Notes under the pieces: model-generated
Database searches by the model: none
Told to the model about the DNA's origin: nothing
What the model saw: only the letters and a program-made list of their open reading frames with translations
In this document: positions 34,444 to 43,769 of the stretch, in pieces
Position numbering within the stretch: position 1 is the first letter of the stretch
Layout: each line of letters opens with the position of its first letter
From: UBA1141 sp963665155
GTDB lineage: Bacteria; Chloroflexota; Dehalococcoidia; Lucifugimonadales; UBA3495
Assembly (NCBI GenBank): GCA_963665155.2
Contig: OY761986.2
Location: forward strand, 806,001-870,000
Reading direction: 5' to 3'
DNA: 64,000 nt
Program-made: the position numbers and the translations under genes

Positions 34444-37400
34444 ATGTTGACAATCATGACAGACGAGAGAAAAACGAAGAAGCAATTGTTGGCGGAATTG
34501 GAGCGGGAGCGAGAACGCTCCGACGCCCTGTACCAGGTTTCCAATCGACTGGCCGGTGCCCACGATACGGACGATGTTCTGGACCCGATCGTCAACGAAT
34601 CCGTGCGGCTAGTTGGCGCTCAGGGTGCGTTTATCTTTTTGCTAGAAAATGACGCCATGGTGCCTAGCGCCGCTACAGATTCCGTGGCCAATATGATTGC
34701 TCAGACTACCCAAGCTAATCCAACCTACAGTGTGAATGAAAGGACGGGTTTAGTGGGCCACGTGATGGCCAGTAAGCAAACACTGGTCACAGAAGACAAT
34801 ACGCAGAGCAAGTTCGCGACTCCCGACGGGCGTCGTCTCGCCCAGAAATATGATTTTGATGGAGTCGCTGCTGTGCCTTTGCTGGCCAACGACCGGTCTG
34901 TAGGTGTGCTCATAGTTGTGGACAAGCGTGTCCGCCGCTTCACCGACAACGAAGAGTTCCCTCCTGACCGCCTTCGCCGACCAGGCGTCGTTGGCCTTGG
35001 AAAAGGCCCGGCTCTTGAACGAAGCGGAGCGGGAAAAGGAACGCGCAGAGACCGAGAAAGAACGCTCGGACGCCCTATACCAAGTGTCCAAGCGGCTGGC
35101 TGGCGCACACGACACGGATGAATGCTGGAACTTATCGTAAACGAGGCTGCCCGGCTAGTCAGTGCATCCGCCGCCTACATTCGTTTGTTGGAGGACGGCG
35201 CTCTGGTGCCCAGCGTCTGTACAGATTCCGCAATCGAGTTTCTTGCTCGTGCTATTGCGGTCAATCCCACCAGAATCGTCGAAGAACATGCGAGCATCCT
35301 GGGTGACGTGATGGCCTCCAAGAAACCGATGACATCGAAGGAATTGCAGGAGCATGAATTGACTTCTCCGGCAGAGCGAAAAAACCTTCAAGATCACGAA
35401 TTTCACGGAGGAGCCGCAGTCCCCCTGCTGGCCAATAACCGCTCCATCGGCGTACTCGCTCTACTGGACAAGCGCATACGCCAAATCACCGAGGACGAAC
35501 TTTCTCTCCTCACCGCCTTCGCCGATCAGGCGTCGTTAGCATTGGAGAAGGCACGGCTCTTGAACGATGCGGAGCGGGAGAAGGAACGCTCCGACGCCCT
35601 TTACCAGGTCTCCAATCGGCTGGCTAGTGCTCACGACACGGACGATGTGCTGGACCTAATCGTGAACGAAGCTACAAGGCTGTTGGGGGCGTTCGGAGCC
35701 TTTATCCGGCTGGTTGAAAATGACAGCTTGGTGCCCAGCGCTGGCACAGAGTCTATAGCCAATTTTCTGGCAGAGGTCACTGGACTTTACCCTGCCTACA
35801 ATATAGAGGATGACACAAACCTCTTCGGTTATGTTTTGGCTGCCAAAGAACCCTACATTATGGAAGACGCCACCGAAGATGGGATGGTTCCTCCAGGCGT
35901 GCGTCCTGTTCTCCAAAAACATGGTGTTCACGGTGTGGTCGCCGTACCTTTACTGGCCAACAATCGCTCAATTGGAGCACTTGTGGTCCAGGATAGGCGC
36001 ATCCGCCGTTTCACTGAAGATGAAGTTTCCCTCCTGACTGCCTTCGCCGATCAGGCGTCCCTAGCCTTGGAGAAGGCACGGCTCTTAAACGAGGCCGAGC
36101 GGGAAAAAGAACGCGCGGATGCCCTCTACCATATTTCCAACCAACTGGCGGGTGCTCACGACACTGACGAAGTTCTAAAACTCATCGTAAATGAGGCATC
36201 TCGGCTAGTCGGCTCGCCCTATGTCATATTGCGGCTGTTGCAAGGGGACAATTTGGTGCCACGGGCGGCAACGGAGTCCGCAGGCGATTATGCCGCAGGG
36301 GTTATTCCGGCCGTCAAAGTCGAAGAAGGAACCAGCGGGCCGGGCCACGCGATGGCCACCAAGCAACCGTTGCTGGGAAAAGCTGCCACGCTAATGCTGA
36401 CTCCGGAAAGGCGGCTGAGACTCCAGGAACAAGGGTTTTACGGAACCGCCGTGTTTCCTCTGGCCGCAAATGACCGGTCCATTGGCACCCTCAGCGTGGG
36501 CGACAGGCACGAGCGCAACCTCACTGATGATGAAGTCTCCTTACTAGCCGCCTTCGCCGACCAAGCGTCACTGGCGCTGGAAAAAGCACGGCTCTTGAGC
36601 GAGCCTGAGCGCGAGAAGGAACGCGCAGAGACTGAAAAGGAACGCTCGGACGCTATAACAGGTCTCCAACCGACTGACTGGTGTCCACGCGACGGACGAA
36701 GTGCTGGACCTAATAGTGAACGAAGCTGCCCGGCTACTACGTGCGACTGGCGGGTCTATATATTTGCTGGTAGAAGGGTTATTAGTACACAGAGCAGCCA
36801 CCGAGTCTGTTGCTAAATCCGTTGCCGACCTCACCGAAGCTCGACCGGTCTTTGTAGTCGAAGAGGGTACGAGCAGGATAGGCCATGTAATGGCCACCAG
36901 AATACCATTTGTCACAGAGGACGTCTCGCAGGACGAGTTCATCACTCCAGAAGGGCGTCTCCTGGCACAAAAACATCGTTTCCCCGGTGGCGCTTATGTT
37001 CCTTTACTGGCCAATGACCGCTCGATCGGCGTGCTTTTGGTGGGAGATACCCGCATTCGTCGCTTTACCGAGGACGAAGTGTCGTTGCTAACTGCCTTCG
37101 CTGACCAGGCGTCGCTGGCCCTGGAAAAAGCCCGACTCCTGAACGAAGTCGAGATCCGGGAGCGGGAAGCAACTCAACTTTATGAGGTCACCACGCAACT
37201 GGCGACCAGCCTGGACATGGACAGCGTGCTGGACCTCATTACCGCAAAGGCGACTGAGATGCTGGGTAGTCTGGGTTCTTCCATACTGAGATTCGACCAG
37301 GCTAATGGTTCACTACTGCTGGCTAAAACCCACAACGTGGCGCCGGTGCTGCTTGAACGGTACACCGGCAAACCGGGAGTGGGCGTTTCGGGGGTGGCTT

Positions 37401-37520
37401 TTCAAGACAGTAGGCCCGCCTGGAGCAGCAATATCACTACAGACAGGACTTCAAGAGACTCGCGATTTCACCGACTCCGAGGTGCGGCTGCTATCCACCC
37501 TGGCCGACAGCGCCGCCTGA
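34444..37520 (+). pseudogene. Multi-GAF signalling protein, at least four frameshifts, C-terminus missing
   Basis: The ATG at 34444 begins MLTIMTDERKTKKQLLAELE. Six tandem units of about 170 codons follow, each with a linker like ERSDALYQVSNRLAGAHDTD, then VLDLIVNEAARL, a GAF core ending AAVPLLANDRSVGVL, and FTEDEVSLLTAFADQASLAL then EKARLLNEAEREKER. Frame changes occur near 34955, 35115, 36655 and 37440. The last unit stops at LLSTLADSAA with no kinase, cyclase or other output domain, so the 3' part is probably deleted. The unit repeats are visible at DNA level. GAF domains bind small molecules or redox cofactors; here the arrangement resembles large histidine-kinase sensors. Confidence 0.8.
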
Positions 37521-38106
37521 CCGTGCCTTTGTAATTGCCTGTAGAATCTCAAGAATCGTAGGACCGGATTCCTTCAGGACCTCCTGCCAACCACCTTGAC
37601 GTCCACCAACAAGTTCTTGAATCTCTTTTAGCTTCCGTTGATCAGCGATCATTTGGTCAATAGAACCTGGCTCAATTGGCTTCTTGTAACCGTGCTTCTC
37701 CAACAGCCCTTGGCGGAACTGTTCCCGAAACACCGGGTCTTGTTCCAGGGCTTCTTCAAAGTGTTGCTCTTCCATCGTTGGCGGAGAAGGTAACTGGATA
37801 CCCAACGCGCTTAGCTCTTTCTCGATAACCGCCCGGATCAGCCCTTCCTTTGTTTCCGCATCTGCCTCCGTCTCAAACCATGACCAGGCATTTTGGAGCA
37901 GTTCGTCTTTATTTGTTTTTCTTTGAGGTTTCTGCTTCGGGCCACCAGTCAAGAACTTGGATGGGCTATCGACCTCGTATTTCCGAAACACCTTAGGACT
38001 GCCAGCGGGATGGATGGAGTAAGCCCCACCTCCGTACATTTCCCCAACCATCTCCGCAAGCTCTTCGAAATCAGGAAAGTGGTCTATGGTCAAGATTAAC
38101 CTGGCC
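37491..38106 (-). pseudogene. Unknown island gene, 3' part (interrupted by two IS elements)
   Basis: Continues from the part at 41434-41630 after removal of IS701 and IS-B. The joined reading is FGSKGARARLILTIDHFPDF then EELAEMVGEMYGGGAYSIHP, exactly in frame across a single CTAG. This part encodes about 204 residues, including ELSALGIQLPSPPTMEEQHF and KHGYKKPIEPGSIDQMIADQ, with several charged helices. The whole gene would give about 270 aa. The family is not recognised. The 3' end overlaps the remnant end of the GAF gene by about 30 bp, consistent with a deletion junction there. Confidence 0.7.
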
Positions 38107-39572
38107 CTAGTATTACAACGTCAGTTAGTTTGATAGGATGACTGTGTAGCTGGAGAGGGAATAGGCGGGTGAGGTGGGGATGTGGATGCGGCAGCTTTCG
38201 AGCAGGTGTACGGGTCATTTCGGGATTTTCACGCTTACTTCGCGCCGCTGTTTGGCCGCCGGGAGACGCGGGAGCACAGCGGTCATTATCTCCAGGCCCT
38301 GCTGGTACAGTCTGGGGAGCGGCGCAACGCTGAGAACCTGTCGGAGACGGTTCCGGGGTCAGCCCGAGGGATGCAGCGGTTTCTCACCGATTCTCCCTGG
38401 GACGATGAGGTGATTATAGGACGGCTGCAGGAGTACCTGGGAACCCGGCTGGAGCATCCGGAAGGGGTGTGGGTGCTGGACGGCAGCGACTTTCCCAAGC
38501 AGGGGAGGAAGTCGGTGGGAGTGGCCCGGCAGTACTGCGGGAGGCTGGGGAAGGTGGCCAACTGCCAGGCGGGGATGTTCCTGGCCTATGTCAGCCCGTT
38601 GGGACGGGCATTGGTGGACAAGGGGCTGTATCTGCCCGAGAGTTGGACCTCGGACAAAGACCGGTGTGAGGCGGCGGGTGTGCCGGAGGATAGGCAGGGC
38701 TACCGGTCCAAGACGGAGTTGGCCTTGGAGATGGTGGGGCGGGCGCAGGAGCGGGGCCACCTGAAGGCTGGATGGGTCGCGGCGGACGACGCCTTCGGGA
38801 TGTCGCCGTCCTTCCGGGAGGGCCTGGCGGCCTTGGGGATGTGGTACGTGCTGGACGTTCCGTCCGGCTTTACGGTGTGGCCGCCGGAGCCTGCCTGGAC
38901 CAGTGCGGAGTATCAGGGATTCGGGCGTCCCCGCAAACCCAGGCTGCGAGACGGTCAGCGCCGGACCATGGAGCAGCGCAGCGACGAGTTGCCGGAGGAG
39001 GCCTGGCGTGAGATTACGGTGGCCGAGGGAAGCCAGGGGCCACGCAGCTACCTTTTCAGCGCCCAGAGGGTGCGACCGACCAGCAGGCGCAAGCCCGGCG
39101 AAATCCACTGGGCCGTCTACCGCCGGAACCGGGACGGCAGCGAACCCCGCTACTACCTGTCCAATGCTCCGGAGGATACCCCGTTGGAGACCCTGGCATA
39201 CGTGGGAGGCTCCCGTTGGCGTATAGAAACGGAGTTTGAGACGGAGAAAAGCGACGTAGGCCTGGACGAGTACGAGACCCGCACCTGGGCTGGCTGGCAT
39301 CACCACGTGGCCCTGTGCCTGCTGGGCGGAGCTTTTCTGCTGAGCCTGCAACAGGCTTGGGGGGAAAAAGATGCCCCGGATCACGAAGCCGCAGGTCTAC
39401 CGGGTGGTGCGGGAAATGCTGCCCCGGGAACGGTTCGGGCCAACCGAGTTGCTGCGGTGGCTTGAGGATACGCAGGACAGTAACGAACGGGCCAAACGCT
39501 CCCATGCCAAGCGCCGCGCCGCCATGCGGGCATCACCCCACATCCCTCCCTGAACTGACGTTGTAATACTAG
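38107..39572 (+). mobile_element. IS701-family element flanked by CTAG
   Basis: Terminal inverted repeats TATTACAACGTCAGTT and AACTGACGTTGTAATA are perfect; CTAG stands at both ends (38107-38110 and 39569-39572). The right CTAG is shared with IS-B copy 2, which is joined directly to this element. Confidence 0.9.
38182..39553 (+). pseudogene. IS701-family transposase with a homopolymer frameshift
   Basis: GTG at 38182 opens VDAAAFEQVYGSFRDFHAYF. DDE candidates are WVLDGSDFPKQGR, VAADDAFGMSPSFREGL and WRIETEFETEKSDVGLDEYE. After LLSLQQAWG the frame passes a run of six G and five A (39357-39367). With one G fewer the frame would continue KKMPRITKPQVYRVVREMLP and then RERFGPTELLRWLED to 39553, the usual IS701 C-terminus. 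So a +1 G in the run shifts the end. The catalytic triad is upstream, and programmed frameshifting in the G6A5 run is conceivable. Confidence 0.8.
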
Positions 39573-41437
39573 AACTCCGGCCGAAAAGTACCCTGACCTA
39601 GGCTGTCCCGATATACTGGGCAAGAGATTTAATAAATGGGTGTGGGAGGTTGAGGATGCTGGGAGTACGGTCGGCGCAACGAGGGCTGCTGGAAGCGGAT
39701 CACCTGTACCTGGACTATGTGGGCCGGGGCTCCTTCTATGGCTTCCTGGCCTCCCTGCGGGGACAGCTATTTCGAGACGAAGAGTTCGCCGAGCTATATT
39801 GCCCAGACAATGGCCGGGATAGCGTGCCCCCAAGTCTGGTGGCCACTGCGCTGTTGTTGCAAGCCTACGACAAAGTCAGCGACGCCGAAGCCAAACAGCG
39901 GGCGGATTTTGATATCCGGTGGAAGGTGGCGTTGGGGATTGAGGTGGAGGACCGGCCCTTTGCCAAGAGCACGCTGCAGCTGTTTCGAGCCCAGCTGATC
40001 CTCCACGACCGGGTGCGGGCCGTCTTTCAGCGCAGCCTCCAATTCGCCCGGCAGACCGGATACCTGAAAGGACGCCGGATGAAGGTGGCGGTAGACACCA
40101 CCTACATTCTGGGCCGAGGGGCGGTCAAGGACACCTACAACTTGCTGGCCGACGGCATAGTCCAGGTAGTGCGGGCGCTTTCGGACCTGGATGGGACGCG
40201 GCCCGAGGAATGGGCCTTGAGACACGGTCTGGAACTCTACTTTGGCTCCAGTGTGAAGGGAGAGGCAGAGATTGACTGGGACAACCAGAAAGAGCGGCAA
40301 GCCTTACTGCAGAAGATAGTAGCCGATGCCGACCTGGTGTTGGAGCTGGCCCGTCAGGTCCAGGGTCAGTTCCCCGAGGAGAGCCCCCAGCGCCAGGGTA
40401 TAGTGGAAGCGGCGGAGTTGCTGGGGCAACTGTTACTGCAGGATGTGGAACGCCAGGAGGATGGCCCAGCCCTGAAGGATGGGGTAAGCCGGGACCGCAT
40501 CCCTTCGGTACACGACCCGGAGATGCGCCACGGCCGTAAAAGCAGCAGCAAACGCTTCGACGGACATAAGGCTGCGGTGGTGGTGGATACCGATTCCCAA
40601 CTGGTGACCGCGGTAGACATCCTGCCCGGCAATGCCGGTGACAACACTGGAGTCCTGGAACTGGTGGAGCAGAGTGAGGAGAACACGGGCATAGCGGTGG
40701 AGGAGACTATCGGGGATGCGGCCTATGGGGATGGCGGGACGCGGCAGGCCTTTGCCGATGCTGGTCGGACTCTAATAGCCAAGGTGCCGGGTCGCCCTAA
40801 TAAGGCCTGCTTCCCCAAGGAGGACTTCCAGATCGACTTGGAGGCAGGAACCTGCACCTGCCCAGCCGGTAATGTTACCCACACCCTGCGGACCTTCGGC
40901 ACCCGGACCAACCGGTTGGGTCGGACCTACCTGGCCCGGAGTTTCCAATTCGACCCGGCGGTCTGCGGCGTATGCCCCCTGCGGTCCCAGTGCGTGGCGG
41001 CGCGGTACGGGGCGGGACGCACCGTAGCCCTGCATCCCCAAGAGGCGCTCTTGCAACAAGCCCGGGACTTCCAGCGGAGTGAGGGCTTTGCTGAATACCG
41101 TAGGCCGCGCCAGGCGGCCGAGCATCGCCTGGCGCGGCTGGCGCAACTGGGGGTCCGCCAATCTCGCTACTTCGGCCGAGCCAAGACCCGATTCCAACTA
41201 CTCATGGCGGCCACGGTGGCCAACCTGACCCTGGTGGCTACCAAGATGGGGATGATATCTCCGGCTCCAGGCTCCTCTCACGATAAACCGGACCAGCAAG
41301 CCCCAGGGTCGCCCATCGTTACTACCCAATTCATATTGGCCGCAGCCAACTGGGTCACTCTTAGCCTCAGACTTACAGTCCACTGGTTATCCTCCACGCC
41401 ATCCCGTCACAGCAGGGCTTTTCAGCCGGGTTTCTAG
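39569..41437 (+). mobile_element. IS-B copy 2 (IS1182-like), CTAG at both ends
   Basis: Nearly identical to 7060-8928 (same length, few base differences). It inserted at the CTAG that is the right border of the IS701 element, so the two form a composite block of about 3.3 kb in one gene. Confidence 0.95.
39656..41437 (+). CDS. Transposase of IS-B, copy 2
   Basis: A protein of 593 aa from ATG 39656, identical to the copy at 7147 apart from isolated changes such as RRPRQAAE for RRLRQAAE. Catalytic residues are conserved (VAVDTTYILGRG, IGDAAYGDGGTR, AEHRLARLAQLGV). The stop codon again comes from the terminal CTAG. Confidence 0.9.
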   Translation: MLGVRSAQRGLLEADHLYLDYVGRGSFYGFLASLRGQLFRDEEFAELYCPDNGRDSVPPSLVATALLLQAYDKVSDAEAKQRADFDIRWKVALGIEVEDRPFAKSTLQLFRAQLILHDRVRAVFQRSLQFARQTGYLKGRRMKVAVDTTYILGRGAVKDTYNLLADGIVQVVRALSDLDGTRPEEWALRHGLELYFGSSVKGEAEIDWDNQKERQALLQKIVADADLVLELARQVQGQFPEESPQRQGIVEAAELLGQLLLQDVERQEDGPALKDGVSRDRIPSVHDPEMRHGRKSSSKRFDGHKAAVVVDTDSQLVTAVDILPGNAGDNTGVLELVEQSEENTGIAVEETIGDAAYGDGGTRQAFADAGRTLIAKVPGRPNKACFPKEDFQIDLEAGTCTCPAGNVTHTLRTFGTRTNRLGRTYLARSFQFDPAVCGVCPLRSQCVAARYGAGRTVALHPQEALLQQARDFQRSEGFAEYRRPRQAAEHRLARLAQLGVRQSRYFGRAKTRFQLLMAATVANLTLVATKMGMISPAPGSSHDKPDQQAPGSPIVTTQFILAAANWVTLSLRLTVHWLSSTPSRHSRAFQPGF

Positions 41438-41630
41438 CACCTTTGCTGCCGAACACCTTTCGAATATCAAAGGCACCCCCGGCTCGTTCGTGATCAAGCG
41501 CCGCCCGAAGCTTCGATTCTTCGCTTGGAAGATCGAAATCAAAAGCGTAGGGAAGGTTCAGGAGTTCCTGTCGGGTAATCGGTGCCACTGGCTCTTTAAG
41601 TTTCTGTTTTCTACGCTGGAATATTCCCAT
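41434..41630 (-). pseudogene. Unknown island gene, 5' part (interrupted by two IS elements)
   Basis: The ATG at 41628-41630 starts MGIFQRRKQKLKEPVAPITR, then QELLNLPYAFDFDLPSEESK and AGGAFDIRKVFGSKGAR. The frame enters the CTAG border of IS-B and continues in frame at 38106 on the far side of the IS block. The first 66 of about 270 codons are here. No family is recognised; the basic start and acidic middle suggest a soluble protein. Confidence 0.7.
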
Positions 41631-41835
41631 TTATTCCGCCTATTGAGGGCTTTAAGAAGGTTAATCCATGTGTAAACCGTACTTGTATATTATACTCGTA
41701 GTAACGAATCACGTAATAAACTATCTCTGATTTGGGAATTAGCTTCAAACAGGTTTCAAATCAGGTCAAGTAAAAGGTTGTTCTGGTCGGATTACGGATA
41801 ATTTTAAATGCTTTAGAGGTAAATTTAGGTCGACT

Positions 41836-42225
41836 ATGAAAATTCAGAATCCGCCCATATTGGACCAAATTGGGCACCGAGTAACCGACCGGCCAGAGAG
41901 GGTGAAGTACAGCCACCTTGATGATGAGGATAAATTGTTGATCCTTTGGGGATGGTCTCGAGGATGGACGATCAAGCGGACCGCTGAGGCGTTACCGACG
42001 AGCGTTTCGACGGTTATGAGCTACCGATCCAAGGTATTCGAGAACCCGTCGCTTGTGTTCGAGCTACAAGTGTTAAAAACGACTGGGCCGAAATCTCATC
42101 AATGCGGGTTATGCGGCGAGAACCGTGGGACTAGGTTGAGAGGGATGCGACATGTCCTGGCACACATCCTGCCCTTTGAAGTTGCCAAGGACGTGCCCCT
42201 GGATCAAGTTGAGAAGCCGCTTTAG
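41836..42225 (+). CDS. Small protein with helix-turn-helix and Cys2His2-like zinc motif
   Basis: 129 aa, intact: MKIQNPPILDQIGHRVTDRP, then KYSHLDDEDKLLILWGWSRG, a predicted HTH (WTIKRTAEALPTSVSTVMSY) and a metal site CGLCGENRGTRLRGMRHVLA then HILP (C-x2-C...H-x3-H). It resembles small DNA-binding proteins of mobile elements. It is near the right end of the island, so it may be an element regulator. A run GAGGTAAA sits about 17 nt before the ATG. Function inferred from motifs only. Confidence 0.55.
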   Translation: MKIQNPPILDQIGHRVTDRPERVKYSHLDDEDKLLILWGWSRGWTIKRTAEALPTSVSTVMSYRSKVFENPSLVFELQVLKTTGPKSHQCGLCGENRGTRLRGMRHVLAHILPFEVAKDVPLDQVEKPL

Positions 42226-42278
42226 GCGTCCGCACCTGACCGGCTACAAAAGTTACACCCCCACCAGACTCCTACTGA

Positions 42279-42515
42279 GTGAGCCAGTACGGCGTTGTCT
42301 GCCGTAAGTACGGTCAGCGAGTGCGCGGTAAGTCGGGTTATGGCGTCCCGGAGGACCTTAATGGACTGGTGGGTACCTTGGTCACCATTGGCTACCCGCC
42401 AGAGTATTTGGCCAAGAACGGTGGACGGCCTGGGAACGAGCAACTTTACTCGGTCAGGTTCGATGTCAGGGACTATGCGGACATGGTCAACGAGTCGTGG
42501 CTGGAATCTGAGTAG
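42279..42515 (+). CDS. Short protein resembling the nitrile hydratase beta SH3-like domain
   Basis: GTG at 42279 opens 78 aa: MSQYGVVCRKYGQRVRGKSG, then DLNGLVGTLVTIGYPPEYLA and QLYSVRFDVRDYADMVNESW. The pattern 'G-x-VGT-x-x-(15-20)-LY-x-VRF' is seen in the C-terminal SH3-like barrel of nitrile hydratase beta subunits and accessory proteins. There is no alpha subunit or other nitrile gene nearby, so this is a weak similarity call. The gene is followed by a terminator, which supports it being real. Confidence 0.4.
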   Translation: MSQYGVVCRKYGQRVRGKSGYGVPEDLNGLVGTLVTIGYPPEYLAKNGGRPGNEQLYSVRFDVRDYADMVNESWLESE

Positions 42516-42539
42516 GTGCAACGCAGGTCGATATGAATG

Positions 42540-42572
42540 AAAAGGCCCCGCCTTGTTAAAAGCGGGGCTTTT
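42540..42572. terminator. Rho-independent terminator near the right island end
   Basis: GCCCCGC (42545-42551) pairs with GCGGGGC (42562-42568), preceded by AAAA and followed by TTTT. Confidence 0.85.
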
Positions 42573-42598
42573 GATTGAGCTTGAGAAGCTATCCTATG

Positions 42599-42620
42599 TT
42601 GGCAACATTTTTGGCAACAT
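42599..42620. repeat. Paired TTGGCAACA motifs near the right island end
   Basis: Same motif pair as at 28001-28021, same orientation, about 120 bp inside the right border repeat. Confidence 0.5.
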
Positions 42621-42737
42621 ACAGGGCATCACCAGATTCTACGGGCCGGTCCTCCACGGACGGATTGAGTCTGAAATCTGTACTCGGTGGCATTGGGCTA
42701 GATAGGGGCGCACTGGGCATCACTGGTGCCACCGAAC

Positions 42738-42778
42738 ATTCCGCCATTTCGGCGCGGAGTTATTTTATAGCTAAATCG
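42738..42778. repeat. attR-like direct repeat with a decayed tRNA-Leu end
   Basis: ATTCCGCCATTTCGGCGCGG followed by TATTTTATAGCTAAATCG, matching 27921-27961. Just to the left stands TGGTGCC, the complement of the tRNA 3' end (GGCACCA). The region therefore looks like a tRNA-Leu copy whose middle was deleted. Confidence 0.7.
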
Positions 42779-42845
42779 GCGCTTTTTCCAGTGGTCTGGC
42801 TGAAGGCGTTCCGTATTTTGGGGGGAATGGGCCTGCCTCAGGCCT

Positions 42846-43769
42846 GTGAAGAATGCCATCAGCGTATATTTTTCTAAATTATTGGCGCGAGCATCCACTA
42901 TTTTAGGACTGGTCTCTGAAGGAGTTGCTGGCAAAAAACTTCTGAAGCCCAAGGTGAGGAAGATGGCAGCGGCATATGCCATAGAGAGTCTTGGGCTGAG
43001 TGAGAGGAGGGCCTGTCTGCTTACTGGTATCTCACCCTCGGTCTATCGGTACAAGTCGAAGCAGGGTGATGATGCTGTCCTGCGTCGCAGAATGCGTGAG
43101 CTGGCATGGGAGAGGAAGCGCTTTGGCAGTCCCAGGTTGCACATCATGCTGAAGAGAGAAGGCCTGGTGATCAATCACAAGCGTACAGAGCGCATCTACA
43201 GTGAAGAGGGGCTTGCGCTCAGGAAGAAGAGGAGGCGCAAAGGGGCGGCAGGGGTCCGGGAGACCATTCCATCTCCTGTACGTCCTAATCAGAGGTGGTC
43301 CATGGACTTTGTCTCTGATAGCACTGTGACCGGTCGGCGCTTCCGGGCATTGGCCATAGTGGACGACTATTCACGGGAGTGCCCAGCCATCGAGGTAGAT
43401 ACCTCTCTGGGAGGCGCCAGAGTGGTGGGAGTCCTGGAGAGACTGGAAGAGACACGGGGACTACCTGAGGTGATCACTGTGGACAACGGCCCGGAGTTCG
43501 CAAGCAAGGCCATGGATGAGTGGGCCTATCGGAGGGGCATCAAGTTAAGCTTTATACGTCCTGGCAAGCCGGTAGAGAACGCCTTTGCTGAGAGCTTCAA
43601 CGGCCGACTACGCGACGAATGCTTGAACATCAACTGGTTCATGAGTGTAAGGCATGCCAGGGAGATCATAGAGAACTGGCGGCAGGACTACAACGAGGTC
43701 AGGCCCCACAGTTCCCTGAAGGGTAAAACGCCCAAAGAGTTTGCTGGCTCTATGGCTGGACTCTACTAG
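42846..43769 (+). CDS. IS3-family transposase OrfB (integrase-core), orfA missing
   Basis: The frame gives LLKPKVRKMAAAYAIESLGL, then an HTH_21-type region (RMRELAWERKRFGSPRLHIM), followed by the rve integrase core: NQRWSMDFVSDSTVTGRRFR (D), ITVDNGPEFASKAMDEWAYR (D) and PVENAFAESFNGRLRDECLN (E). The end RPHSSLKGKTPKEFA is typical. IS3 elements make an OrfAB fusion by frameshifting; no orfA is present upstream because unrelated island-border sequence is there. The element is therefore a 5'-truncated remnant, although orfB itself looks intact. Confidence 0.85.
   Translation: MKNAISVYFSKLLARASTILGLVSEGVAGKKLLKPKVRKMAAAYAIESLGLSERRACLLTGISPSVYRYKSKQGDDAVLRRRMRELAWERKRFGSPRLHIMLKREGLVINHKRTERIYSEEGLALRKKRRRKGAAGVRETIPSPVRPNQRWSMDFVSDSTVTGRRFRALAIVDDYSRECPAIEVDTSLGGARVVGVLERLEETRGLPEVITVDNGPEFASKAMDEWAYRRGIKLSFIRPGKPVENAFAESFNGRLRDECLNINWFMSVRHAREIIENWRQDYNEVRPHSSLKGKTPKEFAGSMAGLY

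Larger units (their letters stand above)
27921..42778. mobile_element. Integrated genomic island at tRNA-Leu(CAA), about 14.9 kb
   Basis: Bounded by direct repeats 27921-27961 and 42738-42778 (38 of 41 bases identical). The left repeat starts inside the 5' end of tRNA-Leu. A tyrosine integrase gene directly abuts the left repeat. Cargo: a small zinc protein, LigD-type polymerase, Ku, ATP-dependent ligase, multi-GAF protein, an unknown gene interrupted by two IS elements, a small HTH/zinc-finger protein and a short beta-domain protein. The integrase is defective, so the island is probably fixed. Confidence 0.8.

Noticed and set aside
38359..39384. 341-codon minus-strand frame inside the IS701 element
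   Set aside because: It is antisense to the transposase gene, with low-complexity Pro/Gly/His/Arg composition.
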